From positions 2,732,126 through 2,796,125 of the forward strand of contig NZ_JAFBGM010000001.1 in assembly GCF_016811105.1 (NCBI RefSeq): DNA of 64,000 bases. Direction: 5' to 3'. The notes under the pieces were generated by a model that was given only the letters and a program-made list of their open reading frames with translations, made no database searches and had not been told where the DNA came from. Positions 28,331-38,388 of this stretch are shown piece by piece. The first letter of the stretch is position 1, and every line of letters begins with the position of its first letter. The DNA comes from Aurantibacter crassamenti. GTDB taxonomy: Bacteria; Bacteroidota; Bacteroidia; Flavobacteriales; Flavobacteriaceae. The position numbers were made by a program, and so were the translations under genes.

Positions 28331-29349
28331 CTAAAAGTTCTATAAAGTGGTCTAAACATTTTAATAAACGGTTTAATCATGCTTTTATGATTGAAAATCC
28401 AAACCATAAATGAATATTCGAGACCATGATAGTCTTTACTAATAAAATGATTTAATGGATATGCGTCTATTTTCTTAAATTCATTAAGCATTTCAGGTAT
28501 TTTATCAATTGAAATATCTGATTTCATTAGCCGTACCATTAGAAAAAATACAAATGATTGTTGTCTAGTTCTAAGCCTGCCAATACATTGTTCTGCACTA
28601 CTATGTTCTTCGGGTATCGTTTTAATTAAATCATTGTAAACATGTGCGGCATTGGCATTGTCAAAAATCACTTTGTTATAGTGCTCTCTGCTTTTATTAC
28701 GCATTGCGGAATTAGGCAAAATACGATATCGGTGCACATCTAAATCAAAATGAGTCATTTTTTTTGCCTTACAGAAAAGCTCAGCAGCTAAAATAGCATC
28801 TTCCATCCATCGGCCTTCAATAAAGCGAATACCACTGTCTATCAAAAATTGCCTGTTGGTTATAAACCACCAAATTTCGTTTTTGAATTTACGTTCACCA
28901 ATATACGTTATACCGTCAACCACGTGTAGATTTTTATCGTCTACTTCATTTAAGTTTCTGGAAAGTTTTGGACCATTGGTTTTAAAACTATGACTATGGA
29001 ATGTTAATATATCAAGATTGTAAGTTTCAATAACTTCTAGAAGCTTATGAATAACGTTCTGAGCTATAAAATCATCTGGATCAAGAAAAAAGATATATTT
29101 GCCTACAGCTTGGTCTAAACCTGAGTTTCTTGCAGCCCCAACACCACCATTTTTTTTATCTAATACTTTTATACTTGAATGTTTATTAGCGTAGTCTGTG
29201 GCAATTTGAAGCGTATTATCTTTTGACTCATCATTGACCACGATTACCTCAAACTCATCTGAGTTTAAGTTTTGGTCTAGAAGACTATCAAGACATTCCG
29301 GCAAGTACTTTTCCATGTTATAACATGGTATGACGAAACTGAGTTTCAT
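28327..29349 (-). CDS. Family 2 glycosyltransferase
   Basis: 340 residues with a GT-A fold. FVIPCYNMEKYLPECLDSLL at 5-24 and VVNDESKDNT give the nucleotide part, GAARNSGLDQA the middle, and FLDPDDFI (about 92-99) the DxD-type metal motif. The C-terminal third is helical and variable. No membrane segments. It adds one sugar to the lipid-linked repeat unit on the inner face of the inner membrane. It starts the operon GT2, ATP-grasp, HAD, with a four-base overlap to the next gene. Donor sugar not assigned. Confidence 0.9.
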   Translation of the reverse strand: MKLSFVIPCYNMEKYLPECLDSLLDQNLNSDEFEVIVVNDESKDNTLQIATDYANKHSSIKVLDKKNGGVGAARNSGLDQAVGKYIFFLDPDDFIAQNVIHKLLEVIETYNLDILTFHSHSFKTNGPKLSRNLNEVDDKNLHVVDGITYIGERKFKNEIWWFITNRQFLIDSGIRFIEGRWMEDAILAAELFCKAKKMTHFDLDVHRYRILPNSAMRNKSREHYNKVIFDNANAAHVYNDLIKTIPEEHSSAEQCIGRLRTRQQSFVFFLMVRLMKSDISIDKIPEMLNEFKKIDAYPLNHFISKDYHGLEYSFMVWIFNHKSMIKPFIKMFRPLYRTFR

Positions 29350-29432
29350 ATATAATTCAATTGGTTATAAATAAACCTATTCTCACTAACGATTAACAAA
29401 CAACAATATTTGAAAGTTATCGTAAGGTTTTT

Positions 29433-30035
29433 TTAATTTCCTTCAAAAAATTCCATCGTTGCACTGGTGTCTGATGAAATTCCATCACTTTTAATTACTT
29501 TCAGTACAGTTAACCATAGAATCTTTAAATCTAGAATAAATGTACAATTCTCTACATACCAGACATCTAATTCAAATTTTTTATCCCATGAAATGGCATT
29601 ACGCCCATTAACTTGTGCCCAACCCGTAATACCTGGGCGCACATTATGCCTGCGCTTTTGTGTCTCGTTATAAAGCGGCAAATATTTAACAAGCAATGGT
29701 CTTGGGCCGATAAGACTCATATCACCTTTTAAAACGTTTAATAACTGTGGTATTTCGTCTAAGGATGTTTTTCTGACCAGACTACCAACTTTGGTTAAGC
29801 GTTGCGCATCAGTTAAAAGTTCACCATGCTCATCTTTTTCATCGGTCATGGTTTTGAATTTAATAATCTTAAAGATTTTTTCGTTTTTACCCGGTCTTGG
29901 CTGTACAAAGAATGCTTTGCCTTTATTAGCAAAGGTTAATAATAGGAAACTTAATATAAAAATTGGGCTTGCTATAATGAGTATAGTAAGTGCTGCGATG
30001 AAATCAAGTAATCTTTTGAAAAAAGCTTTATACAT
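29433..30035 (-). CDS. Initiating sugar-phosphate transferase (PglC/WcaJ C-terminal type)
   Basis: 200 residues, the short monotopic form. Residues 1-35 hold the re-entrant hydrophobic helix ([20 protein letters not shown]), [22 protein letters not shown] is the conserved cytosolic segment, [23 protein letters not shown] contains the catalytic Asp-Glu pair, and [13 protein letters not shown] follows. It moves a sugar phosphate from a UDP-sugar to undecaprenyl phosphate and so starts the repeat unit. Together with the dehydratase at 59414 and aminotransferase at 58281, the first sugar may be a diamino-trideoxyhexose of the bacillosamine type, but that is inference. Its neighbour upstream is fcl, 20 bases away. 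Confidence 0.93.
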   Translation of the reverse strand: MYKAFFKRLLDFIAALTILIIASPIFILSFLLLTFANKGKAFFVQPRPGKNEKIFKIIKFKTMTDEKDEHGELLTDAQRLTKVGSLVRKTSLDEIPQLLNVLKGDMSLIGPRPLLVKYLPLYNETQKRRHNVRPGITGWAQVNGRNAISWDKKFELDVWYVENCTFILDLKILWLTVLKVIKSDGISSDTSATMEFFEGN

Positions 30036-30055
30036 TCTTATAGCAACTTTTATAT

Positions 30056-31147
30056 TTAACTTCTTGTTTTGTACCAGTTATAAACTGTTGCAATACCTTC
30101 TTTTAGGTTGATATTATGCTTCCAACCTAAGGCATTCAATTTACTAACATCGGTTAGCTTTTTTAAGGTGCCATCTGGCTTATCTGAATTAAAAATAAAC
30201 TTTCCGCCAAAACCAATCTCAGCTTTAATGCTCTCAGCTAATGCTGCAATTGAGATATCAGAGCCCGTACCAATATTTAAATGGGTATTTCTAATTTCTT
30301 TACTTTCTTTGGCAATTGTGTCTTTGAAATCAATTTTCTCCATTAAAAACACACATGCATCAGCCATGTCTTCAGACCAAAGGAATTCTCGCATCGGTTT
30401 ACCCGTACCCCAAATTTCTACCTGAACCGAATTATCTTCTGATTTAGTAATCCCGTATTTAGCTAAAACGCCAAGTATTTCTTGTTTAGAATGATTTCCT
30501 GTAATTCCTTCAATCGGCATTTTATCAAGGTCTTCAGAAACACTTTTCCAATCATTTGCTTCAATGGCTTTACCCAAATGCACTTTTCTAATTAAGGCCG
30601 GAAGCACATGTGATTTTTCTAAATCAAAATTATCATTAGGTCCGTACAAATTAGTAGGCATTACTGAAATAAAATTGGTATCGTATTGCAAGTTATAACT
30701 CTCACACATTTTAATACCAGCAATTTTTGCAATAGCATACGGTTCATTGGTATATTCAAGAACATCAGTTAATAGATATTCTTCTTTCATGGGTTGCGGA
30801 CAGTTCTTCGGATAAATACAGGTGCTACCTAAAAATAATAATTTCTTGACTTTATGCACATAACTTTGATGAATGACGTTGTTTTGAATCATTAAATTGG
30901 CATGCAAAAAATCAGCTCTATAGGTATTGTTAGCCACAATACCACCAACTTTAGCTGCTGCCAAAAAAACGTATTCTGGTTTTTCTTCATTAAAAAACTG
31001 ACGTACCGCTTCAGAGTTGGTTAAATCTAACTCAGCATGTGTTCTCGTGATAAAGTTAGAATATCCTTTAGACTTTAGGTTTTTAAGAATGGCACTTCCA
31101 ACCAATCCGCGGTGACCTGCAATGTAAATTTTAGAATCTTTATGCAT
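30056..31147 (-). CDS. fcl: GDP-L-fucose synthase
   Basis: 363 residues, SDR fold. [14 protein letters not shown] at 7-20 binds [12 protein letters not shown] holds the catalytic Ser, and [14 protein letters not shown] the Tyr-x-x-x-Lys pair. [26 protein letters not shown] is the expected following region. It epimerises and reduces GDP-4-keto-6-deoxymannose to GDP-L-fucose. An insert of about 35 residues (around 203-238) makes it longer than the E. coli enzyme, a form that I believe is common in Bacteroidota. gmd lies two bases upstream of its start, which completes the pathway from GDP-mannose. Confidence 0.95.
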   Translation of the reverse strand: MHKDSKIYIAGHRGLVGSAILKNLKSKGYSNFITRTHAELDLTNSEAVRQFFNEEKPEYVFLAAAKVGGIVANNTYRADFLHANLMIQNNVIHQSYVHKVKKLLFLGSTCIYPKNCPQPMKEEYLLTDVLEYTNEPYAIAKIAGIKMCESYNLQYDTNFISVMPTNLYGPNDNFDLEKSHVLPALIRKVHLGKAIEANDWKSVSEDLDKMPIEGITGNHSKQEILGVLAKYGITKSEDNSVQVEIWGTGKPMREFLWSEDMADACVFLMEKIDFKDTIAKESKEIRNTHLNIGTGSDISIAALAESIKAEIGFGGKFIFNSDKPDGTLKKLTDVSKLNALGWKHNINLKEGIATVYNWYKTRS

Positions 31148-31149
31148 AC

Positions 31150-32265
31150 TTATTCAAAGTAATTTAAAGTGCGATAGCCTCCTTGTTGTAAATAACGGTC
31201 TTTCTTCATCAGTTTAACATCACTTTGCATCATGTCACTGACAAGGTCTTTTAATTCATATTCAGGTGTCCAGCCCAATTTGTTATTAGCTTTAGATGCG
31301 TCACCAATAAGAAGTTCAACCTCAGTAGGTCTAAAATATGCTGGATCTACTGCTAGCACTTCTTTACCAATTTCTATTTGATAATCAGGGTGTGAACATG
31401 TAGCAACATAAGCTTTCTCATCAACTCCTTCACCTTTGAATTCTAATTCAATTCCAACTTCAGCAAAACTCATTCGCACAAAATCACGCACAGGTGTTGT
31501 TTTACCGGTAGCAATAACCCAATCTTCAGCTTCGTCAGCTTGTAAAATCATCCACATCATACGAACATAATCTTTAGCATGACCCCAATCACGTTGTGCA
31601 TCAAGATTACCAAGAAAAAATTTATCTTGAAGTCCTAGAGCAATTCTCGAAGTTGCTCTCGTAATTTTACGCGTAACAAAAGTTTCACCTCGAATAGGAG
31701 ACTCGTGGTTGAAAAGAATACCATTGCAAGCATACATTCCATAAGCTTCACGATAATTTACAGTAATCCAATAGGCGTACATTTTTGCAACAGCATACGG
31801 ACTTCTAGGGTAGAACGGTGTAGTTTCACTCTGTGGAACCTCTTGTACCTTACCATATAGTTCAGATGTTGAGGCTTGATAGATTCGTGTTTTCTCTGTA
31901 AGTCCTAATAACCGAACAGCATCTAATATTCTTAAAGTACCCAAACCATCAGCGTTTCCTGTATATTCTGGAATTTCAAAAGATACGTGAACGTGACTCA
32001 TTGCCGCCAGATTGTAAATCTCATCTGGTTGAATTTCTTTTATTAACCTAATTAGGTTGGTACTATCGGTCATATCACCATAATGCAATATGAAATTACG
32101 ATTTTCTATATGTGGATCTTGATATATATGGTCAATACGATCAGTATTAAACAAAGAAGATCTTCTTTTAAGACCATGAACTTGGTAACCTTTCTTTAAT
32201 AAGAATTCGCTAAGATATGCTCCATCTTGACCTGTTACGCCCGTAATCAGTGCAACTTTTTTCAT
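31150..32265 (-). CDS. gmd: GDP-mannose 4,6-dehydratase
   Basis: 371 residues. [19 protein letters not shown] is the NADP-binding start, [11 protein letters not shown] the Ser/Thr-Glu active-site segment and [20 protein letters not shown] the Tyr-x-x-x-Lys pair; [16 protein letters not shown] is a family signature. It converts GDP-D-mannose to GDP-4-keto-6-deoxy-D-mannose, the substrate of the fcl product encoded two bases downstream. Standard length. The 213 bases upstream separate it from the GT4 gene at 32479 and may carry a promoter, though no clear one is visible. Confidence 0.97.
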   Translation of the reverse strand: MKKVALITGVTGQDGAYLSEFLLKKGYQVHGLKRRSSLFNTDRIDHIYQDPHIENRNFILHYGDMTDSTNLIRLIKEIQPDEIYNLAAMSHVHVSFEIPEYTGNADGLGTLRILDAVRLLGLTEKTRIYQASTSELYGKVQEVPQSETTPFYPRSPYAVAKMYAYWITVNYREAYGMYACNGILFNHESPIRGETFVTRKITRATSRIALGLQDKFFLGNLDAQRDWGHAKDYVRMMWMILQADEAEDWVIATGKTTPVRDFVRMSFAEVGIELEFKGEGVDEKAYVATCSHPDYQIEIGKEVLAVDPAYFRPTEVELLIGDASKANNKLGWTPEYELKDLVSDMMQSDVKLMKKDRYLQQGGYRTLNYFE

Positions 32266-32478
32266 TTAATTTATCTTGAAGGGGGTTAATTTAATTTTTA
32301 TATAGCGTACGGCTATAGGTAGATTTGAGATTGCAAATATCGTATTAAAGGGAACAAGGATAAAATAAAATGGAATAATTGTAGGAAATGGAGGATGAAG
32401 TGCACTCCATTAAGCGTATTTATTTTTCTATTAATAGCTAGTATAGTTGTAGTTTTCTCTTTAAAAGAATTGCTTAAT

Positions 32479-33633
32479 TCATTTTGAATGCTTGTAACAT
32501 CTTTTAAAATCTTTCAATTTTAAGAAAAAATCTGAATACCATGCCACTCTATTTTTATTTGAATTTATTGCAGAAAGGTAGGCTTGCTTATATTTCTCAA
32601 GTGCCTTGTCAATATTGAAATATTTATCGAAAAAGTCTTTAGACAAAATAGATACTTGATTATAATAGTTTGCATCAAGAATTAGATTTGCAACTAAATT
32701 TATATTCTTTTCTAGGTCATCTTGGCTGGCAATATTTCGCTCAGAAAAATTGGTAGCAAAAAAAGTTTGAAAATTCACTTCATTTACCAAAAGTGGTAAT
32801 TTTGAATTAGTGGCAGGTGTTAATATGGGTAGACCTAATGAAGAGGCTTCCATTATACCTCGTCCCGTGGCAATCACCGCATCAGCAAGGTATAACATCT
32901 TTGATGCTTGTTGGGTGTATTTGTTGTCTGTAATAATAATAATGTCTGACCGATTAGAAATTTGATCCATAAGCTCATTATAGACTTCATAATCCTGTAC
33001 TGTGCCAATTATATATAATTTTAGCTGAGCACCAGAGAGTTCTTTTAATGTTTCCAAAAGTAATATTGAATCTGTTATACTTTTAATATAAGCTGTACCA
33101 ATTCTTGCAATGCGCATTAAGTTAAAAGAATCAGGTTCTTTTTTATATTCCGAGTTCTTTGTGGTAACTATGGCGGTCGTTCTATTTGGAATGAGAGAAA
33201 TATTTGTATCCTTAAATTTTTCCTTATTAACAAACCATTCTCTATTCTCTTTGCTGAACAATACCAAATTATCTACGCGAGGGAAATCTATGGGGTTAGG
33301 GCCTCCACATTTGTTTACAATTAATTTAATATCATTTGAAACGAAAGGTCGCACAATATTATATGAAGTACTATCAAAAAAGTGAAGTATTGCCGGCTTA
33401 AAACTTGTTAAGACCCTTTTTATATCATTATTAAATTTAAGTAAGTTAATACCATTAAAAAAAATGTGCTCTTCAAAATTGGGATTGTTTTCAATAACTT
33501 CACTTTGTCCAGGGCCTACTGTAATAATGGAAATTTCCAGATTTGTACCAATTATTCTAGAGATGTGATCTAAAGAATGAAAATGCCCGCCTTTTCCATG
33601 GCCCATCACTGAAATTACAAATAGAATTCTCAT
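32479..33633 (-). CDS. Family 4-like glycosyltransferase
   Basis: 384 residues, GT-B fold. RILFVISVMGHGKGGHFHSLDHI at the start and a C-terminal donor domain with MRIARIGTAYIKS, LYIIGTVQDYE and ATGRGIMEASSLGLPILTPA. The usual GT4 Glu-x7-Glu is reduced to a single Glu in GRGIMEASSLG, so it is a divergent member. Its start overlaps the end of the murB-like gene by four bases, so it is coupled to the murA-wzx-murB group and is the best candidate to use the sugar made by those enzymes. That link is inferred from gene order only. Confidence 0.82.
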   Translation of the reverse strand: MRILFVISVMGHGKGGHFHSLDHISRIIGTNLEISIITVGPGQSEVIENNPNFEEHIFFNGINLLKFNNDIKRVLTSFKPAILHFFDSTSYNIVRPFVSNDIKLIVNKCGGPNPIDFPRVDNLVLFSKENREWFVNKEKFKDTNISLIPNRTTAIVTTKNSEYKKEPDSFNLMRIARIGTAYIKSITDSILLLETLKELSGAQLKLYIIGTVQDYEVYNELMDQISNRSDIIIITDNKYTQQASKMLYLADAVIATGRGIMEASSLGLPILTPATNSKLPLLVNEVNFQTFFATNFSERNIASQDDLEKNINLVANLILDANYYNQVSILSKDFFDKYFNIDKALEKYKQAYLSAINSNKNRVAWYSDFFLKLKDFKRCYKHSK

Positions 33634-34487
33634 ATAATTCGTTGTTCAATTTCTAAATCTACACCAAAACTTTCCAGCACTTTTGATTTAACTTCTTTAA
33701 TAATCTGTAGTATGTCATTGCCCGTTGCGTTGTCAAAATTCACAATAAAACCACCATGTTTTTCTGATATTTTTGCACCACCAATAGTATACCCCTTTAA
33801 TTTAAGTTCATCCATAATTGCACCAACATAATATCCTTTTGGTCTTTTAAAAACACTGCCTGCATTTGGAAATTCTTTTGGTTGTTTGGCCCAGCGTTGT
33901 GACTTTATGGTTTCCATTTTATCTTTAATTGCATCTTTACTCCCAATCAATAGTTGTAGCCAAACTTTTAAAACAACCTTATCAGTATTTCTTTGAAAAA
34001 AACTATTACGGTATTCAAATCCCATTTCCTCTTTCCGAATCTCTTTAACCTTCATATCTACTAGGTCAAGATATCTTACCTTTACAAGTACATCCTTAAT
34101 TTCCTCACCACTCGCACCTGCATTCATAACAACTGCTCCGCCTAAGGAACTGGGAATGTCATAAAAAATTTCTACTCCTGTTAAACCATTTTCTAGAGCT
34201 GATTTGCTAATTTCAAGCATGGTTATCCCAGCTTCTGCAACAATATCCCCTGTTTCAGCATTTATCTCTAAATCATCAAAATTACCATTGAAAATAAGAA
34301 AGTTAGTGTCATAATAATCTTTTGAAAGGATAATATTATGACCGCTGCCTAAAAGAATAAAGGGCTTTTTAGAGCTATAGAATTCGATGACATCTTCCTC
34401 ATTTTCTGGAAAATAAGCAGTGCTACACCGAGCTTTTACACGATAAGAATTAAAGTTCGTCAAATCAAAATTAGAATGGACTTTCAT
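33630..34487 (-). CDS. murB: MurB-like UDP-N-acetylenolpyruvoylglucosamine reductase, locus paralog
   Basis: 285 residues, short (type II) form. NFDLTNFNSYRVKARC starts the FAD domain, LLGSGHNIILS replaces the usual G-x-GSN-L, and MNAGASGEEIKDVL is conserved. YRNSFFQ carries the conserved Arg; PNAGSVFKRPKGYYVGAIMD carries the catalytic Ser; ISEKHGGFIVN and DLEIEQRII supply the C-terminal part with the active-site Glu. All residues needed to reduce an enolpyruvyl ether to a lactyl ether appear present. It lies one base after wzx and overlaps the GT4 by four bases. An essential MurB is expected elsewhere in the genome, so this is probably a specialised copy that makes a lactyl sugar for the polymer. 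If no other murB exists, it would be the essential one. Confidence 0.85.
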   Translation of the reverse strand: MKVHSNFDLTNFNSYRVKARCSTAYFPENEEDVIEFYSSKKPFILLGSGHNIILSKDYYDTNFLIFNGNFDDLEINAETGDIVAEAGITMLEISKSALENGLTGVEIFYDIPSSLGGAVVMNAGASGEEIKDVLVKVRYLDLVDMKVKEIRKEEMGFEYRNSFFQRNTDKVVLKVWLQLLIGSKDAIKDKMETIKSQRWAKQPKEFPNAGSVFKRPKGYYVGAIMDELKLKGYTIGGAKISEKHGGFIVNFDNATGNDILQIIKEVKSKVLESFGVDLEIEQRII

Positions 34488-34488
34488 A

Positions 34489-35781
34489 TTAATTTTTAAA
34501 TTTCCTTAATATTTGAAAAATAGGCTCAAAATCACCTTTCTTATATCGTAGAATAGTTTTTATTGGTATTTGCACTTCTTTACTGTAAAAATGTAAAAAC
34601 AATATAGCAGCGATACTATAACTTACAGTCGATGCGAATGAAGCTCCCGCAGCTCCGTACTCTGGTATAAAAATTATATTCAGTATAATATTGATTAGCA
34701 ATGAAGGCAACATGGCTTTCATCGAGATCCATGGTTTGCCCTTACCTGCCAAATCCATGTTCATTACTTTATACACCGTGAGTAATAATACACCTGGAAT
34801 AAGTATATTAAGCACATTAATACTTCCACGAAAGGCTTCACCATAAAATTTAATAATAATAAATTCGGAAAAGAGTACTAAGAGAATAGAGCCTATTGCA
34901 ATTACGGGTATAGATATTCGAAGCAATTGTGTTATTTTAAAAGAAAATTCTCGATCCTTTTTTGCCACAGCACTTCTAGCAAAAACTATCGTGCTAAATA
35001 ACATCGGGATTTGCCATAAATATTGCGTAATGTTTGAACCCTTTGTGTAAATACCAGTTTCAAACGGCACACTTAGGTAATCTAATAATACAACATCGAG
35101 TTTGTAGTTTAAATTTATCACCAATAATGAAATGGCATATACCATACCAAGGCTTAGCATGCTTTTAATTATTTTCCAATCAAAACTTAAACTAAATGAC
35201 TTAATAAATTTATTTTTAAAAAGTAATATTACAGATATAAACATAGGGCCACCAATCATTGCCGTCATATAACCGGGAATATCAAAGGAAAACCAAACAA
35301 CAAAAATTAAGGTTAAGCTTAGCAAAATTAATGTGGGTATCCAGTTTATTTTATTGAAAATACTTATTTGATTTTTGCCCAAGAAAATCCCTGAATTATA
35401 GGTGTTAAACAATGAAAATGGTATTGGTACTAACGCCAGTATTACCAACAATAAATTTTCACCAGAATGACTTAAATACCGCATTAATAAGAAGCATACT
35501 ATAAGACTAACTATAGAAGTCAAAAACCAAATTTGAGAAATAGCCGTTTTAATTTGAGATTCTGTAAATAGATTCTTTCCTAAAAAGTATGCTGTTGACT
35601 GTCTAATTCCTAATGAACCAATACTCATAAAAAGACCAGGGTACACAAGTAATGAAGCTATGATTCCATTTTTTTCAGGACCTAAATATCTTGCAGTAAT
35701 TACAGAAGTTGCAAAGCCAAATGCGATTATCAAAATTTTAGATAATCCCATGCTTTTAATATCATTTAAAAATGAAGCCAT
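34489..35781 (-). CDS. Wzx-type oligosaccharide flippase
   Basis: 430 residues with about twelve hydrophobic helices. The start FLNDIKSMGLSKILIIAFGFATS and TARYLGPEKNGIIASLLVY, then GSLGIRQSTAYFLGK, match the polysaccharide-transport/MOP superfamily. It moves the finished undecaprenyl-linked repeat unit to the periplasmic face. It sits between the murA-like (38 bases) and murB-like (one base) genes in the same direction. A MurJ-like role was considered because of those neighbours, but the sequence looks like ordinary Wzx/RfbX-type flippases. Confidence 0.9.
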   Translation of the reverse strand: MASFLNDIKSMGLSKILIIAFGFATSVITARYLGPEKNGIIASLLVYPGLFMSIGSLGIRQSTAYFLGKNLFTESQIKTAISQIWFLTSIVSLIVCFLLMRYLSHSGENLLLVILALVPIPFSLFNTYNSGIFLGKNQISIFNKINWIPTLILLSLTLIFVVWFSFDIPGYMTAMIGGPMFISVILLFKNKFIKSFSLSFDWKIIKSMLSLGMVYAISLLVINLNYKLDVVLLDYLSVPFETGIYTKGSNITQYLWQIPMLFSTIVFARSAVAKKDREFSFKITQLLRISIPVIAIGSILLVLFSEFIIIKFYGEAFRGSINVLNILIPGVLLLTVYKVMNMDLAGKGKPWISMKAMLPSLLINIILNIIFIPEYGAAGASFASTVSYSIAAILFLHFYSKEVQIPIKTILRYKKGDFEPIFQILRKFKN

Positions 35782-35819
35782 AGAAATAAAAATATACTAT
35801 ATAACAACAGTGTTATAAT

Positions 35820-37064
35820 TTACAATGACACCCCTAAGCACTTTAGCTTTTCGAACAAATATTCATATCCGCGGTGAATTTGCCATGAGTTCTCTATCAC
35901 AGTATCACCTTCAGCCGTAAGCCCTGCTAGCAATAAAGCAATACCAGCCCTTAAATCTAATGCATTCACTGTTGCGCCTTTTAGCGAATTACCACCATTA
36001 ATAACGAGCATATCACCATCAACACGATAGTCCATTCCCATTTTTGAAAGTTCCTGTGCATACCCATATCGCCCCGGGAAACGTAAGTCCACTATTTTTG
36101 AAATACCATTTGACATGGCGCCATAGACTGCAAACAAGGGTTGCATGTCAGAATTGATGCCGGGATAAGGGCCGGTGCTTATCTCAATCGGGTAAGCCTC
36201 GCCACCTTTTACAATTAAACTAGTCTCACCCCTATAATATTTCATACCGCTTTCTCTTAAATATACAAGCGGTACTTCTAAGTGTTCAAATGGAAAATTT
36301 TCAATTTCTACTTCACCTTTGGTAATTACCGCACCTATTGCCCATGTTAGAGCTTCCATATTATCAGGTATAACGCTGTGTTTCACGCCTTGTAATGTTT
36401 GAACACCTTCAACAACAATACATTTCTGTCCGTAAACTTTAATATTTGCCCCCATTTTATTGAGCATATCAATAAGGTCCATTATTTCAGGTCGAATATG
36501 TGGGTTCCAAATTGTTGATTCTCCTTCAGCCAAAGAGGCACAAATTATTGAATTTTCGGTAGCACCAGTTGAACGCATTGGCAAATGTATTTCGTTACCA
36601 ATAAGTCTATCTTTTACCTCAGCACATAGATAATCTCCTTCTTCCCATACTCGTGCCCCTAAATTTTCAAGCAACATCACGTGTAAATCATACTTACGTT
36701 CACCAAGCTTACAACCTCCAGGTAATGGTACTCTCCCTCTTCCAAAACGTGCAGTAAGTGCTCCTAAAATTAATAGTGTATTACGTATTGATCTACCATC
36801 CCATTCTAGGGCAGTAACTCCTGACTCTGTTTCAGTAATGTATACATTATCACCTTCAGAAGTATATGCTTTTCCAAGAACATTTAACATTTCTAGATGT
36901 ACCTGTACATCTAACAAACCATTTGGGAAATTATTTAGTTCTACGGTTTCGTTGGTCAATAAGGAAGCTGCTAATAATCGCAATGAACTATTTTTAGCAC
37001 CGCTAACCTTTACGGTACCTTTCAGCGTACCTTTTTTAATGGTAATTGTTTTATTCTGATTCAT
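35820..37064 (-). CDS. murA: MurA-like UDP-GlcNAc enolpyruvyl transferase, locus paralog
   Basis: 414 residues, EPT fold. VSGAKNSSLRLLAASLL has the Lys-Asn pair of the substrate site; IRNTLLILGALTARFG keeps the Arg that E. coli numbers 91; LPGGCKLGERKYDLH keeps the catalytic Cys and the Arg, Asp and His of the uridine site; RSTGATEN matches the SVGAT loop; PGINSDMQ has the catalytic Asp; FPGRYGYAQELSKMG keeps the second Arg; and HRGYEYLFEKL closes the site. So it should transfer enolpyruvate from PEP to UDP-GlcNAc or a close relative. It begins the group murA-wzx-murB-GT4. Together with murB it predicts a lactyl-ether nucleotide sugar. NikO-like enzymes show that this family can also act on other nucleotides. 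Confidence 0.88.
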   Translation of the reverse strand: MNQNKTITIKKGTLKGTVKVSGAKNSSLRLLAASLLTNETVELNNFPNGLLDVQVHLEMLNVLGKAYTSEGDNVYITETESGVTALEWDGRSIRNTLLILGALTARFGRGRVPLPGGCKLGERKYDLHVMLLENLGARVWEEGDYLCAEVKDRLIGNEIHLPMRSTGATENSIICASLAEGESTIWNPHIRPEIMDLIDMLNKMGANIKVYGQKCIVVEGVQTLQGVKHSVIPDNMEALTWAIGAVITKGEVEIENFPFEHLEVPLVYLRESGMKYYRGETSLIVKGGEAYPIEISTGPYPGINSDMQPLFAVYGAMSNGISKIVDLRFPGRYGYAQELSKMGMDYRVDGDMLVINGGNSLKGATVNALDLRAGIALLLAGLTAEGDTVIENSWQIHRGYEYLFEKLKCLGVSL

Positions 37065-37258
37065 TATTATAATTAAAGTTGTTCTTTTCTAATAGACTTT
37101 TTTATTGGTCGTAGTTGTATAAGTCAAACGGCAAAGCTCGGTAATTATTCTAATCTAGAGTTCATTGCGCTTTAAAAATCGACAAAATTTCAATTATTAC
37201 TTTAAAAGCTCCTAAATACTAAAATTCCAAATTTTAGATTAATGATTTGTGTGTGATA

Positions 37259-38383
37259 TTATTCCATAGTCGTAATAAAATCTAATATATCTTTTGCTCT
37301 TTTAGTAATATCAAATTTTTTAGAGTTTTCTAGCGCATATCTAGACATTTCTTCTGTTTTTTCAGGGTTACTAAGTATCGCTGATATTGCAATATTAATA
37401 GCTTCTTCATTTAGTGGGTCAACAAGTATTGAAAAAGAGTCATTACATTGTACTCTAATTTCAGGCAAATCCGAAGATACAATTGGAAGTCCACAGGCCA
37501 TTGCTTCTACGATAGCATTAGAAGACCCTTCATGATGCGTAGGAAGCACAAACACATCAGCAGCTGAAAGTAGTTCGGGAACTACATTTGAGGCTACCTT
37601 ATTTTTAAATACAATTTTTTCACTTTCGAGCTGTTGTTCACCGCTGCCAACTAAAATTAAACCTAAATTTTTAATATTTTCTGCTGCTGCTAGTAGTTTT
37701 AATGGACCTTTAGTTTCTACAAAACGTCCTACAAAAATGGCAAGTCGCTTATCTAGCGGTAAACCATGCTTTTTACGCATTTCAATTTTATCTTGTTTAA
37801 AAAACAAATTAAAGTCTACGCCATTAGGCTTCATACTTATTTTGTTTTCGTCAACACCAAGTGAAACTAATTTGTCAACTATCTGTGGAGAAACTGCTAT
37901 GAATCCGGTTACTCTTGAAAGCATTTTAGCATAATAGTTCGTACTGTAATAAGCCCTTCTAACATCAATATTATTATATTCACCAACAGCTGCAAAAACT
38001 GGTTTGCCGTATGTGGAAGTTGCTTGTAGGGCTATAAATGTATTAGACAAAAAATGAGCATATACTATATCAAACTCAATTTTATATTCCTTTATTGTTC
38101 GTTCCACTGCCCAAACTTGGCCTTGCTCACCTATTCTGTAGGTGTTGAAACCGAAAATGTTTTTGGCAGAAGCAGATAGATATTTTGGGCGATACACGGT
38201 AGCTAATTCGTTGCCATATGATTTTTTAGTATTCTTTTTGGGGTTAAAGGAAATCCCTTCAGGTGAAATTACGGATACCTGATGTCCTAACTTTACGAAT
38301 TGTTGAATCAATTTATAAACAAAAACACCTCTTGAAGGCATTGATTCGGACGGATAATTATTTGATATTACTAATATATTCAT
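37259..38383 (-). CDS. Family 4 glycosyltransferase
   Basis: 374 residues, GT-B fold. MNILVISNNYPSESMPSRGVFVYKLI is a typical GT4 acceptor-domain start. The donor domain has AIFVGRFVETKGPLKLLAA, LILVGSGEQ and HHEGSSNAIVEAMACGLPIVSSD, which contains the family Glu-x7-Glu motif. No membrane segment. It starts six bases before the end of no other gene; the Wzy-like gene ends five bases upstream, so both belong to one transcript. Donor and acceptor are not assigned. Confidence 0.92.
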   Translation of the reverse strand: MNILVISNNYPSESMPSRGVFVYKLIQQFVKLGHQVSVISPEGISFNPKKNTKKSYGNELATVYRPKYLSASAKNIFGFNTYRIGEQGQVWAVERTIKEYKIEFDIVYAHFLSNTFIALQATSTYGKPVFAAVGEYNNIDVRRAYYSTNYYAKMLSRVTGFIAVSPQIVDKLVSLGVDENKISMKPNGVDFNLFFKQDKIEMRKKHGLPLDKRLAIFVGRFVETKGPLKLLAAAENIKNLGLILVGSGEQQLESEKIVFKNKVASNVVPELLSAADVFVLPTHHEGSSNAIVEAMACGLPIVSSDLPEIRVQCNDSFSILVDPLNEEAINIAISAILSNPEKTEEMSRYALENSKKFDITKRAKDILDFITTME

Positions 38384-38388
38384 ACCAG

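Noticed and set aside
32479-33633. GT4-like protein considered as MurG because of the adjacent murB-like gene
   Set aside because: It lacks the glycine-rich loops and donor-site pattern of MurG and looks like a divergent GT4.
34489-35781. Flippase considered as a MurJ because of its murA and murB neighbours
   Set aside because: Sequence pattern and length fit Wzx/RfbX-type transporters and no MurJ-specific features were seen.
35800-35817. Seven-base-pair hairpin between murA-like and wzx genes
   Set aside because: Only one G-C type pair and made of A and T otherwise; too weak to call a terminator or attenuator.
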